This document shows, piece after piece, positions 1-8,675 of a stretch of DNA of 57,159 bases. The stretch comes from Motilimonas eburnea (lineage in GTDB: Bacteria > Pseudomonadota > Gammaproteobacteria > Enterobacterales > CBDFNC01): positions 205,863-263,021 of the forward strand of contig NZ_JAIMJB010000003.1 of assembly GCF_021295345.1 (NCBI RefSeq), given 5' to 3'. Under the pieces are notes generated by a model that saw only the letters and a program-made list of their open reading frames with translations, was not told where the DNA came from and ran no database searches. How positions within the stretch are numbered: the stretch's first letter is position 1; each line of letters begins with the position of its first letter. The position numbers and the translations under genes were made by a program.

Positions 1-288
1 CATCCCACGGCAACGACCGCGAGGGCGGCACTCAATATAGTGGGATTAGCAGAATACCAATACATCAAAGCGCACTGCTACGCTCAGTTGGAGTAACATC
101 CCACGGCAACGACCGCAAGGGCGGCACTCATCATAGTGGGATTAGCAGAATACCAATACATCAAAGCGCACTGCTACGCTCAGTTGGAGTAACATCCCAC
201 GGCAACGACCGCAAGGGCGGCACTCATTGTAGTGGGATTAGCAGAATACCAATACATCAAGGCGCACTGCTACGCTCAGTTGGAGTAG
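1..288. repeat. Three tandem copies of a 96-bp repeat
   Basis: Units lie at 1-96, 97-192 and 193-288 and are nearly identical; the array may continue to the left of the window. Each unit has an outer inverted repeat ATCCCAC/GTGGGAT (unit positions 2-8 and 40-46) enclosing CCGC/GCGG (17-20 and 25-28), then a second CCAA...AGCG/CGCT...TTGG structure. Differences between units fall mainly at unit positions 21 and 35-37, which are unpaired in this fold. One plus-strand frame (frame 3) stays open from the window edge to a stop at 297-299 and would encode a 32-residue repeat, but no start codon or ribosome binding site is visible, so coding is unproven. The remaining bases to 315 hold nothing I recognise. 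Confidence 0.95.
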
Positions 289-315
289 CCTTAGTTTAAA
301 GGCCACTTCGTTCAA

Positions 316-2544
316 CTAAAGCCTCGAGCCGAGAAAGAAGTAAACGGCATTATTGCCCCCTTCCGCCCAGCCACTGGCGAGGGTGATCGGCCCTAAGCGA
401 GTATCCACTGAAATACCCAAGCTAGCGGCTGTTAGCATATTATCAACACGGATATCACGGCTGTTTTGCCAAATATTGCCTTGTTCAAAAGAGCCCGATA
501 AATAGACAGGTAGTTTAATCGCACCAAAATCATTATCAAATAAACGGTAGCGGTAAACCACGGCGGCAAATACCTTATGGGGCCCCGATAACTCATGGTG
601 AAGGAAGCCAGACAGGTTTTGATACCCCCCTAACTCAGGTAGCAAGGTTGGGATCCGCGTTTCTAACTCAGTGCCAGCATATTGCGCGTTAAGTTCAACG
701 ACATGACGCTGCCAACTGTGCACATTTTGCCATTGCAATTCACCTCGCCAGCCATGATCTTTAAGTGAATCATTTTCCCCCTCGATCCACTGCAACTTGC
801 TGGTGAAACGCGTGCCTTTAGTGGGGAAAAAGGGATGATCTAAGCTGTCTACCCCAAGATAAAGATAGGGGCTATAAAAGTGAAAGCGAGAGTCAAAGCT
901 CGATCCCACCAATTCCAGCTCACCCGTTTCCACTAATCCTCCTAATTCAAGGATAGCGTGTGAGGCGAGGTTGATGCCTAAGGAAGTAGCCAAACCTAAA
1001 GTACTGTAATCCGCCCGCCAATATCTCAGCTCTTCGGAGCCGGCCTCATCAGGAAAAAAATAATTACGCTGATCGGCAAGGTAGTAAATTTCCCCGTCCC
1101 AGTAGAACTTTTGTTCGACATCTAATGGAAAATAGAGCTCGGTACTCAGTAGCGTTTTCGTACCCAAAATCAGTCGATTACGCCACTCCGCGCCATAACG
1201 GGATAAATCGGTCTGGGTATAGGACAGCCCGAAATAGATATCGGTACTATCGCCACTGGTTTCTTCCATGCCCGCCATAAAATCAAAAAAGCCTGGCCCC
1301 CATGGCTTTTCCTTCGCGTAGACATTTAGCACCCGCTCACCTTCGCGCATATCAAAGCCATAGTCGACCCGCTCAAATACACCTTCTGCGTACAAGGCCT
1401 CAATGTTTTTTTCCAATTGCTGCTCGGTATAGGGTTCACCTTCAACCACTTTCAACCTTGCTAAAATCGTTTCCTCTGCAAGCCTTGCATCAGTGGCGAC
1501 TTCAACGCGATCCACCACAAATTCATCACCCACAGGAATGCCTGCTCGCACCGTCATTTTTGACGCGTGATAGCGTTGATAGTCTTGTTCGGACACAGAT
1601 AAAGAGGCTAACTCATGTCTTTGCAACTGAGCAGCCACGACACCTAACGGCAATATTTGTGCCATGCGCTCAAAATCACCGGTGCCAAAGGCGTTAATGG
1701 CGGGTTGGATCAAGATGTCTTGCTCTGTCATTAACGCGATCTGCTGTTGGGTACTCGATTGCGTCATAAAATTGGTTAACTGATCCAACACCATCAAATA
1801 GGAATCAAGCTGCTCCTTACTGCTTAATGGTGAAGCGATATCCACCGCGATGACGATATCCGCCCCCATTTCTTTTAGTACATCAACAGGTAAGTTATTC
1901 ACTATACCGCCATCGGCCAACAAGCGGCCGTCAATTTCCATCGGTCTTAGCACCCCTGGCACCGACATACTGGCTTGCATGGCATTAGCCAAGTTACCCG
2001 AATCAAGCACATAAGGTTGCATCGAAGCCAGATCCACCGCTACCGCCCGAAACGGGATAGGCAGAGAGTCAAAGCTGGTAAAATATGGCAGGTTTAGGGT
2101 TGATTCTCGTAATAATCGCGCCATGGTTTCGCCTTGGATCACACCATGAGGTAAGGCGATTTTTTTACCATCGAAACCGATGTCTGACTGCAACATAAAT
2201 TGCTCGGTTTGTTTCTTTTTCCGATAACTTAAGCTATCGCGGCTGACCTTGTCGGAAAAACCTCGGCTCCAATCGGTGCCCAGCATACGCTGCTCAATTT
2301 CATCGGCCGATAAGCCCGAGGCATACATGCCAGCCACATACGCCCCCATCGAGGTACCAGCAATATAATCAACCGGAATGTTGAGCTCCTCAAGCACCTT
2401 AAGCACGCCAATATGAGCCGCCCCCTTTGCCCCACCACCACCAAGGGCAAGACCAATTTTTGGCCGCTCATTGACCACGCGCTCACTCGCCACACTGTAT
2501 GATGCAACCAACAGCAATGTGATAACCCATAAAATCCGCAACAT
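316..2544 (-). CDS. Patatin-like phospholipase with POTRA and outer-membrane beta-barrel (PlpD-like, type Vd)
   Basis: The 742-residue product starts with a signal peptide (about residues 1-20). The patatin domain follows (about 28-220): an oxyanion glycine loop GGGGAKGAAHIG, the nucleophile elbow GTSMG and the DGG motif that supplies the catalytic aspartate. A POTRA-like segment lies around 335-410, and the C-terminal third has the alternating pattern of a surface-antigen/Omp85-type barrel. Known PlpD-family proteins are lipases carried across the outer membrane by their own barrel; the same role is inferred here. The gene stands alone, pointing away from the polysaccharide locus. The C-terminus (GSRL) lacks the usual terminal aromatic residue, a small oddity. 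Whether the lipase is released or stays attached cannot be told from sequence. Confidence 0.88.
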   Translation of the reverse strand: MLRILWVITLLLVASYSVASERVVNERPKIGLALGGGGAKGAAHIGVLKVLEELNIPVDYIAGTSMGAYVAGMYASGLSADEIEQRMLGTDWSRGFSDKVSRDSLSYRKKKQTEQFMLQSDIGFDGKKIALPHGVIQGETMARLLRESTLNLPYFTSFDSLPIPFRAVAVDLASMQPYVLDSGNLANAMQASMSVPGVLRPMEIDGRLLADGGIVNNLPVDVLKEMGADIVIAVDIASPLSSKEQLDSYLMVLDQLTNFMTQSSTQQQIALMTEQDILIQPAINAFGTGDFERMAQILPLGVVAAQLQRHELASLSVSEQDYQRYHASKMTVRAGIPVGDEFVVDRVEVATDARLAEETILARLKVVEGEPYTEQQLEKNIEALYAEGVFERVDYGFDMREGERVLNVYAKEKPWGPGFFDFMAGMEETSGDSTDIYFGLSYTQTDLSRYGAEWRNRLILGTKTLLSTELYFPLDVEQKFYWDGEIYYLADQRNYFFPDEAGSEELRYWRADYSTLGLATSLGINLASHAILELGGLVETGELELVGSSFDSRFHFYSPYLYLGVDSLDHPFFPTKGTRFTSKLQWIEGENDSLKDHGWRGELQWQNVHSWQRHVVELNAQYAGTELETRIPTLLPELGGYQNLSGFLHHELSGPHKVFAAVVYRYRLFDNDFGAIKLPVYLSGSFEQGNIWQNSRDIRVDNMLTAASLGISVDTRLGPITLASGWAEGGNNAVYFFLGSRL

Positions 2545-2652
2545 TTAACTTCCCTACCCCCTACAGGCAAACCACCCTCGCAGATTATACCCCTGCGCCG
2601 ATGAAAAATAGACCACATAACTTGCATTATGCAGCTCCCCCCCCATTGGGTG

Positions 2653-2667
2653 ATTGCAATTTGCAAT
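2653..2667. promoter_or_regulatory. Inverted repeat ATTGCAA-T-TTGCAAT upstream of the first polysaccharide promoter
   Basis: A perfect 7+7 bp inverted repeat with one central base. Its centre lies about 70 bp upstream of the -24 element at 2727-2743, a normal distance for a sigma54 activator site. It shares a TGCAA/TTGCA core with the palindrome at 9421-9448. Binding by the SypG-like activator encoded at 18645 is inferred only. Confidence 0.35.
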
Positions 2668-2726
2668 TAAATATCAAACAGCTCATTTCAGCATTATTTA
2701 ATCAATTGAATTAATTAATAAAAATA

Positions 2727-2743
2727 TCGGAACGTTTTCTGCT
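2727..2743 (+). promoter_or_regulatory. Candidate sigma54 promoter upstream of sypM-like gene
   Basis: The sequence TCGGAACGTTTTCTGCT carries GG and GC separated by exactly 10 bases, the -24/-12 geometry of sigma54 promoters. It lies about 50 bp before the acetyltransferase start. In V. fischeri, sypM is preceded by a SypG-dependent sigma54 promoter. The -24 box (CGGAAC) departs from TGGCAC, so this is a moderate match. Confidence 0.55.
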
Positions 2744-2792
2744 TAACCCTAACACAAGACAGTCAGCATTATCATGAAGATGAGGAAACACC

Positions 2793-3530
2793 ATGACAAC
2801 ACTTAGTTTAACCCACGCCAAACAGTGGTTAAAAACGAGCCCGCACCCCTTTGCCCGCGGCTTGTTTAATACCCTTAAAACCCTGATGCAATGTTCAATT
2901 CCAGCTCCCAAGTGGCTGTTTAAACCTATATTTTGGTTTTATACCAGTTTAACTGGTCTGCTTAGCTGGCTAAGTCGCAGCTTATTTTGGACGCCGATGT
3001 TTAAAAGCCAATGTCGACAAACCGGCAAAGGACTTTTTCTCTACGGTGGCATGCCCTACATCAGTGGCTCACCATATATCTCCCTGGGTCACCATGATCG
3101 CATTAGTGGCCACATCACCATCTCTGGCCGTAGCCAAGAAAAAAGACCAGAGCTCATTGTCGGTGACAATGTCGATATCGGTTGGATGACCACCTTAGCC
3201 GTTGGCAGCCAAATTATTCTCGAAGATAACGTTCGCATTGCAGGACGCGCCTTTCTAGCGGGTTACCCCGGCCATCCGTTAGACAATGCCATGCGCGCAG
3301 CGGGCATGCCGGATACACCTGATCAAGTAGGCAAAATTCATATCAAAAATGGCGCGTGGCTAGCAACCGGGGTCAGTGTGATGGCCGGTGTGACCATTGG
3401 CGAAGGCAGTATTATTGCAGCTGGCAGTGTGGTTACAAAAGACATTCCCGATTTTGTTGTCGCTGCAGGCTCACCTGCTAAGGTGGTCAAACAGCTTACT
3501 CCTAGCGCCGCCTGTAGCCCAAAATCCTAA
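2793..3530 (+). CDS. sypM: Hexapeptide-repeat acyl/acetyltransferase of polysaccharide locus (SypM-like)
   Basis: The 245-residue product has a positively charged, partly hydrophobic N-terminal region (about 1-75) and then a left-handed beta-helix of hexapeptide repeats (about 90-235), ending in the typical GEGSIIAAGSVVTKDIP and SPAKVV segments of O-acetyltransferases. It would add an acetyl group to the sugar polymer or its lipid-linked precursor in the cytoplasm. The start is supported by GAGGAAA seven bases upstream. It is the first gene of a same-strand run to 20081, behind a sigma54-like element, and its place just before N-O-P-Q-R equivalents is what suggests the syp name. The acetyl acceptor is unknown. 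Confidence 0.8.
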   Translation: MTTLSLTHAKQWLKTSPHPFARGLFNTLKTLMQCSIPAPKWLFKPIFWFYTSLTGLLSWLSRSLFWTPMFKSQCRQTGKGLFLYGGMPYISGSPYISLGHHDRISGHITISGRSQEKRPELIVGDNVDIGWMTTLAVGSQIILEDNVRIAGRAFLAGYPGHPLDNAMRAAGMPDTPDQVGKIHIKNGAWLATGVSVMAGVTIGEGSIIAAGSVVTKDIPDFVVAAGSPAKVVKQLTPSAACSPKS

Positions 3531-3548
3531 CCAAATGAGGGCGTAACC

Positions 3549-4700
3549 ATGACAAGATCTATGTTGGTGTTTGGTGAAGATTGGGGCGGCCTACCCAGCA
3601 GTAGCCAACACCTCATTAAAGGCCTGGTGCAGCAATACCACACTCGCGTAAATTGGGTCAATTCCATTGGCCTGCGCCAACCTCGAGTGAGTATTCGGGA
3701 TCTTAAGCGCGTGATAAGCAAGTTAGCCAGTAAAGGCTCAGCCCAAGTACCACTTGCTGAAACAACCCCGCAAACAAATCAAGCCAAGCCCTTTAAGGTA
3801 TTAGCTCCCAAGGCTTGGCCTGCACCACAACATCATTGGGCCAGAGCCATCGCCAGCCAAATGCTCGCCAAGCAATTAGCCGCATACAGTGCTGACATCA
3901 TTTTCACGGCATTACCCACCGCAATTGACACTATCAATCAATTGCCTCATCAGGCCTTAGTTTATTATGCTGGGGATGATTTTGGCGCTTTGGCAGGCGT
4001 CGATCACACCACCGTTTTGGCCAGAGAGCACACCTTGTTACAGCAAGCCGATTTGGTGATTGCTGCCAGCAACGCCTTAGCCGATTTACTTCATTCAAGG
4101 GCCCCGCAGCAAAAGAATATTCAGGTTTTACCTCACGGCGTTGACCTGGAGTTATTTCAAAGTGCGGCTCCCCCTGCCGCTGAGCTAGGCTCAGGTCACC
4201 TCGTTGCAGGCTTCTACGGCAGCCTGTCCGAGTGGCTTAATCAACCCTTGCTCGTTGAGGTTATGCACGCCCTCCCTCATTGGCAGTTTGTGTTTATCGG
4301 CAAAATAGAAACCGATATTTCAATGCTATTGGCCATGCCTAATTTTGTTCATCTAGGGGCTAAGCCCCATCATCAATTACCCCGTTACAGTCAACACTGG
4401 CACGCAAGCCTGTTGCCTTTTGTTGATAACCCTCAGATCCAAGCCTGCAATCCACTTAAGCTACGGGAGTACCTCGCCGCCGGTCGCCCCGTGCTGAGCA
4501 CCTATTTTCCGGCATTGGAGGAATACCGTGACAGTGTCCACCTAGTGCAAAATAGCCAAGATTTAGTACAGCATTTACGCGCAATTGAGCAAAACCAGCC
4601 TAGAATTCAACTAGCATGCCGACTTGGCTTACAACAAGTGCAACAGCAAAGCTGGCACCACCGCGTAACCCAATTAGCCACTTGGCTGGAGCGCTTATGA
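3549..4700 (+). CDS. sypN: Glycosyltransferase, GT-B fold (SypN-like)
   Basis: The 383-residue protein has a family 1/4-type two-domain layout. The C-terminal nucleotide-sugar half includes NIQVLPHGVDLELF, an HLGAKPHHQLPRYSQHW-type segment and NPLKLREYLAAGRPVLST, all typical of GT-B enzymes. It would transfer a sugar from a nucleotide donor during assembly of the polysaccharide repeat unit. It follows the acetyltransferase by 18 bases and its stop overlaps the next start as ATGA, which implies translational coupling. The syp assignment rests on gene order. The donor sugar and acceptor cannot be deduced. Confidence 0.82.
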   Translation: MTRSMLVFGEDWGGLPSSSQHLIKGLVQQYHTRVNWVNSIGLRQPRVSIRDLKRVISKLASKGSAQVPLAETTPQTNQAKPFKVLAPKAWPAPQHHWARAIASQMLAKQLAAYSADIIFTALPTAIDTINQLPHQALVYYAGDDFGALAGVDHTTVLAREHTLLQQADLVIAASNALADLLHSRAPQQKNIQVLPHGVDLELFQSAAPPAAELGSGHLVAGFYGSLSEWLNQPLLVEVMHALPHWQFVFIGKIETDISMLLAMPNFVHLGAKPHHQLPRYSQHWHASLLPFVDNPQIQACNPLKLREYLAAGRPVLSTYFPALEEYRDSVHLVQNSQDLVQHLRAIEQNQPRIQLACRLGLQQVQQQSWHHRVTQLATWLERL

Positions 4701-6142
4701 AAACCCAAACCAAGAGTCTAAGCTACCGTTTTTATTGCATTTTAGCCGGAGGCTGGCGACAACGTTACCTCATCGTTATGCCAATTTTGTTGATGCCGAT
4801 ATTGGGGGCGCTGATCGGCATAATGACGCCTAAGCAGTACCACGCTCACACGAGCATGTTGATTCAAGAAACCTCCAAGATGAATCCGTTTCTCGAAGAT
4901 TTTGCCGTTTCCGCCATGCTCAAAGAGCGTATCGCAGCGCTGCAAACCTTATTGCATAGCCGTCATATTTTAAGCGCCGTTGCCCGTGAGCGCGGTTTGA
5001 TCAATGAGGATAGCTCTGCCAGTGAGCATGACAGCGCCATCGCAAAATTGTCCAACGCGCTCAACATGAGCATGGCTGGAAAAGACTTAATTCGGATCGA
5101 CTATAAAAGCCACCAGCCCGCTGGCATGAAAGAAACCCTCACAGTGGTCAGTGAGCATTTTATTGAGCAACTATTGGCACCCGAGCGCTCATCAATGCGA
5201 GATTCAACCCAGTTTTTGGCCGACCTATTGGTCGAGCGTAAAGCCGACTTAGCCCAAGCAGAGCAAGCACTCGCCGAGTATAAAAATATCAACGCCGCAC
5301 AACTGCCCGAATTACATGTCAGTAGCGTGGCGCGCTTGTCGCAATTACAGCAAACCTTAGCCGAGAAAGAAGCCGAACTTGCTGGAGCTCGAAAAAGCTT
5401 GGGCAGCCTAGATGCGCAACTGTCCAAAACCAACCCAGTGGTGGGGCGCTTAGAAGAACAAATCGTAACCTTACAATCTGAATTGGCTGTATTAAGAGCG
5501 CGGTATACCGACAATCATAGCCAAGTGTTAGGAACCATACGTAAAATTAATCGCCTTGAAGCCGAACGCCAGAAAGCCCTCACCAATAATGACGCCGGGA
5601 TCAACACCAGCCAATTGTGGGATATCGCCAGTACCGTTAGCCAGGATCAAAACCGCCCCAACAGCCAGCCATTGCTGATATCACAAATGGAAAACTTACA
5701 GGCAGCCCGTAGCCAAGTCACCCGTTTAGAAGAAGAAACGGCAAGCTTGGTAAAGCTGATTAAACCATTACAACAACAGGTTGCACGCTACGGTGAACAA
5801 GAACGCAGTTTGTCACAACTCATCCGTGAGATTGACGTTAAACGCGAGCTGTATCATGAGCTCGCTCAGCGCCATGAGATGGCCCGAGTGACCGGTTCCC
5901 TTGGTAACTACGAACAAGAGAAAAGAATAAAAATCATTGACTTGCCTTACACACCTAGCAATCCGAGTAACCTTCCTCTCATCATTTATGTCGTACTTGG
6001 GTTAATAGCAGGTATTGCCCTTGGCGTCGGTTTAGCCACCTTAATTGAGGTATCCGACACCACCATACGCCGGCAAGAGCAATTAATTTTACTCACTGGC
6101 AAGCCTGTTTTGGCGCGGATCCCACCATTGCAGGCTAATTAG
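4697..6142 (+). CDS. sypO: Polysaccharide chain-length/export protein, Wzz/GumC family (SypO-like)
   Basis: I place the start at the ATG overlapping the preceding stop (ATGA), giving 481 residues; an in-frame upstream start at 4616 would add 27 residues inside the previous gene and is less likely. A transmembrane segment at about residues 23-45 and another near 440-465 flank a long periplasmic region rich in coiled coil (about 170-420), the classic Wzz topology. The C-terminal cytoplasmic tail is short and has no kinase domain, so an ATPase partner is expected; the CpsD-like product encoded at 12911 is the obvious candidate. The protein should set polymer length and connect inner-membrane synthesis to the outer-membrane exporter. 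Confidence 0.87.
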   Translation: MKTQTKSLSYRFYCILAGGWRQRYLIVMPILLMPILGALIGIMTPKQYHAHTSMLIQETSKMNPFLEDFAVSAMLKERIAALQTLLHSRHILSAVARERGLINEDSSASEHDSAIAKLSNALNMSMAGKDLIRIDYKSHQPAGMKETLTVVSEHFIEQLLAPERSSMRDSTQFLADLLVERKADLAQAEQALAEYKNINAAQLPELHVSSVARLSQLQQTLAEKEAELAGARKSLGSLDAQLSKTNPVVGRLEEQIVTLQSELAVLRARYTDNHSQVLGTIRKINRLEAERQKALTNNDAGINTSQLWDIASTVSQDQNRPNSQPLLISQMENLQAARSQVTRLEEETASLVKLIKPLQQQVARYGEQERSLSQLIREIDVKRELYHELAQRHEMARVTGSLGNYEQEKRIKIIDLPYTPSNPSNLPLIIYVVLGLIAGIALGVGLATLIEVSDTTIRRQEQLILLTGKPVLARIPPLQAN

Positions 6143-6162
6143 CAAAACGCAATGCAGCCTGC
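6130..6162. promoter_or_regulatory. Inverted repeat GCAGGCT-N19-AGCCTGC overlapping the sypO stop
   Basis: Seven-base arms at 6130-6136 and 6156-6162 are centred about 70 bp upstream of the -24 element at 6214. The left arm lies within the last codons of sypO. Position relative to the promoter resembles the inverted repeats before the other two sigma54 elements, and TGCA cores recur, so an activator site is possible. It could equally be chance or a weak hairpin. Confidence 0.25.
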
Positions 6163-6213
6163 TTTTAGCTAACAAACAAAAACAAAAAACCATTAATTAA
6201 CAAAGAGTTATTA

Positions 6214-6230
6214 TTGGCACAAAAAATGTA
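6214..6230 (+). promoter_or_regulatory. Candidate sigma54 promoter upstream of sypP-like gene
   Basis: TTGGCACAAAAAATGTA has a perfect -24 box (TTGGCAC) and correct spacing, but the -12 element reads GT instead of GC. It lies about 35 bp before the glycosyltransferase start at 6265 in a 122-bp gap, the only sizeable gap between sypO and sypR. SypG-dependent transcription from a promoter before sypP is known in V. fischeri. Confidence 0.6.
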
Positions 6231-6264
6231 CTTCTTCTTTTATCATCAGTAGGGGGAAGTCATC

Positions 6265-7347
6265 ATGGCACAACACAACTCGATTCAAGTGGTACAACAT
6301 TTAAAACCTGGCGGCATTGAAACCTTAGCGCTCGAGCTCGATAAGCTCAGCCCCAGCAAAGGAAACCGGTATATCTTAAGCCTAGAAGGTGAACGCCAAC
6401 ATGCCTTGAACACCTGGCCTCGCCTACAACCTGTCGCCAACCGACTTATCTTTATGAACAAGCAGCCAGGATTACGACTCGGCTTAATATGGCAGTTGGC
6501 TCAGTTATTTCGCCAGCTCAATATCAGTACGGTGCACAGCCACCATATTGGCCCACTTTTTTATGCTGGAGCTGCGGCTCGCCTTGCTCGCGTGTCACAC
6601 TTGATCCACACCGAGCACGACGCTTGGTACCTGCGAGAAATGAAAAATCGCCGCTTACAAAAACGCCTTTGTAAACTGCTGCAACCCAAAATTATCGCCG
6701 ACGCCAAACGCGTCGCGCTAGACGTAGCCAGCTACCTCAAGTGCCCTCCCCCTCAAGTCATTTTAAATGGGATCGATAGTCAGTATTTTAAGCCTGGCAA
6801 TTCGGTATTGGCACGCGCCAAATTTAACTTACCCTACACCAAATACATCATAGGAAGCGGCGGTCGTTTAGCACCAGAAAAAGGCCATAAGTACCTTATA
6901 CAAGCGCTGCCTTTATTGCCTAAACAAACCCATTTGGTGATTGCTGGCCACGGCTCAGAGTTTGTTCCATTAAACGAATTAGTAACCAAATTAGGCTTGT
7001 CCGATCAGGTGACCTTTTTAGGCCGAGTTGATGATATGGTGAGCTTCTACCAAAGCTTAGACGTGTTTTGTTTGCCTTCATTGAATGAAGGCATGCCACT
7101 GGCCCCTCTTGAGGCACAAGCCTGCGGTGTGCCAGCTGTCGTCACGGCCACTGGCGCATCCCGTGAAGCGCTTTGCCCCATTAGCGGCCGTATCGTACAA
7201 AAGGCCAATCCTCAAGCCCTTGCGGCGGCTTTACTTGAAGCCATGCTCAGTGAAACACAGGCCAGCATTCCCAGAGGCTTTGTCACCGATCATGCAGACA
7301 TTCGCCGCACTATCGCAGCTTATCAAGCATTAACAAACGTATCTTAA
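6265..7347 (+). CDS. sypP: Glycosyltransferase family 4 (SypP-like)
   Basis: The 360-residue product is a GT-B enzyme. The N-terminal half has the glycine-rich HLKPGGIETLALEL acceptor-domain signature, and the C-terminal half has GSGGRLAPEKGHKYLIQAL, a GRVDDMVSFYQSLDVFCLPS segment and the retaining-enzyme EGMPLAPLEAQACGVP motif (about residues 275-290). It should be a retaining glycosyltransferase acting on lipid-linked sugars at the cytoplasmic face. The start follows a GGGGAAG ribosome site. It begins a new transcription unit behind a sigma54-like promoter and is followed within 17 bases by the next glycosyltransferase. Donor and linkage are unknown. Confidence 0.88.
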   Translation: MAQHNSIQVVQHLKPGGIETLALELDKLSPSKGNRYILSLEGERQHALNTWPRLQPVANRLIFMNKQPGLRLGLIWQLAQLFRQLNISTVHSHHIGPLFYAGAAARLARVSHLIHTEHDAWYLREMKNRRLQKRLCKLLQPKIIADAKRVALDVASYLKCPPPQVILNGIDSQYFKPGNSVLARAKFNLPYTKYIIGSGGRLAPEKGHKYLIQALPLLPKQTHLVIAGHGSEFVPLNELVTKLGLSDQVTFLGRVDDMVSFYQSLDVFCLPSLNEGMPLAPLEAQACGVPAVVTATGASREALCPISGRIVQKANPQALAAALLEAMLSETQASIPRGFVTDHADIRRTIAAYQALTNVS

Positions 7348-7364
7348 CGAGAAGGAAGAGCATC

Positions 7365-8633
7365 ATGCAGTCCACTCAAGTTTACCTCCTCATCACAGAT
7401 TGGCTAGGGGTCATTGAGGCCGACCTCAATCAAGGCCCATTAGCGTGGTTCACCTTAATCTGTATCACACTGGTCATTTATCATCACGTGGCTTACCCCT
7501 TGCTTCTAAAATGGATTGCCAGTCGCAAAATGGAGCCCGCCACCCCATCAGTGACCATTTCATCTTGGCCAGACATCACCATTTTGATGCCTGTGTTTAA
7601 CGAGGCGAAATATATTGAAAGTAAAATTTACAACTTAGGTACGCTGGATTACCCCAACACCAAATTGAAAATTGTGATTGGGTTTGATGGTTGTAGCGAC
7701 GATTCCGTGCAGCGCGCGCAGCACGCACTTGCCATGCCCGAAAACAGCCACCTCAATTGCCAGTTAGTCATCAACCCACACAACCAGGGTAAAGTGGGCT
7801 TAATCAATCAATTAATGCAAGGTGTGACGGCCACAACGGCTGCGGCTGACACTTGGGTCGCCTTAACCGACGTCTCGGCCTTGATCTCTTTCGACGCCCT
7901 AACCCTAGCCGCACAGCATATCGCCAACAGTAGCCATCAAGTGAACCAACATAAACCGGTTGGCGTGATTTGCAGTCATTATCAAATGTTACAACCCGGT
8001 AGCGAAGGCGAAGCGACCTATTGGCGCTACCAAAGTAACATCAAGCGACAAGAAGCCACCTTTGGTGCCACGTTAGGAGCGCATGGTGCCTTATATCTAT
8101 TTAGACATGATTTGTTTTCTCCCCTCGCCAACGACACCATCAATGATGACTTTATCTTACCCATGCAAATTGTGGCCAAGGGCTATCGCTGTCTCTATGA
8201 ACCCAATATGAACGCGGTGGAGCTAGAACAGGCTAGCCAACAAATGGACAGCCTAAGACGCAAACGCATTGCAGCCGGAAACACGCAACAACTTGTTCGG
8301 TTGCGTTCACTCTTATTGGGTAAAGCCGGGCTGGGGGTCGCCTTTACCTTTCTCTCAGGTAAGGCGTTAAGGGTATTAATGCCCTTTTTAATGCTGGCCA
8401 GTCTGATCTTAAGCGCTTGGCTAAGTTATCAGTCATGGATCTTTGCCAGCTTATGCTTGATTCAACTGAGCCTGTATACCTTGGCACTGCTCGCTCCCTT
8501 GCTTGATCCCCACTGCCCTAAGATCATTCGCACCATTAATTACTTGGTACTAGGGCACTGCGCTAACCTAGTGGGTAGCACCCGATACCTATGTGGCCTA
8601 GAGCAGCACAGATGGCAAAAAATTGAAAAATAA
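7365..8633 (+). CDS. sypQ: Membrane glycosyltransferase family 2 (SypQ-like)
   Basis: The 422-residue product has one N-terminal membrane segment (about 27-47), a GT-A domain with ITILMPVFNEA and the IGFDGCSDDS nucleotide-sugar binding motif, the later NDDFILP acidic motif, and at least two C-terminal membrane helices (about 325-385). This is the layout of processive or membrane-anchored GT2 enzymes such as those making chitin- or PNAG-like polymers, though a terminal QxxRW motif is not clear. Because the window contains no Wzy-type polymerase, this enzyme deserves attention as a possible polymerising transferase, but V. fischeri SypQ has the same place in the cluster. The start follows an AAGGAAGAG ribosome site. 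Confidence 0.86.
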   Translation: MQSTQVYLLITDWLGVIEADLNQGPLAWFTLICITLVIYHHVAYPLLLKWIASRKMEPATPSVTISSWPDITILMPVFNEAKYIESKIYNLGTLDYPNTKLKIVIGFDGCSDDSVQRAQHALAMPENSHLNCQLVINPHNQGKVGLINQLMQGVTATTAAADTWVALTDVSALISFDALTLAAQHIANSSHQVNQHKPVGVICSHYQMLQPGSEGEATYWRYQSNIKRQEATFGATLGAHGALYLFRHDLFSPLANDTINDDFILPMQIVAKGYRCLYEPNMNAVELEQASQQMDSLRRKRIAAGNTQQLVRLRSLLLGKAGLGVAFTFLSGKALRVLMPFLMLASLILSAWLSYQSWIFASLCLIQLSLYTLALLAPLLDPHCPKIIRTINYLVLGHCANLVGSTRYLCGLEQHRWQKIEK

Positions 8634-8675
8634 CTTGTTTACAACTCGCATTATTAAAGATCAAAGAGGCTCACT

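Noticed and set aside
1-288. CRISPR array or integron attC array
   Set aside because: Units are contiguous 96-bp tandem copies with no unique spacers, and no integrase-type core sites or cassettes are present.
1302-1697. Plus-strand open frame inside the patatin/barrel gene
   Set aside because: Composition reflects the antisense of the clear minus-strand gene and shows no domain.
4616-4696. N-terminal extension of the Wzz-like protein
   Set aside because: It lies inside the preceding glycosyltransferase gene; the ATGA overlap start gives the usual short cytoplasmic N-terminus.
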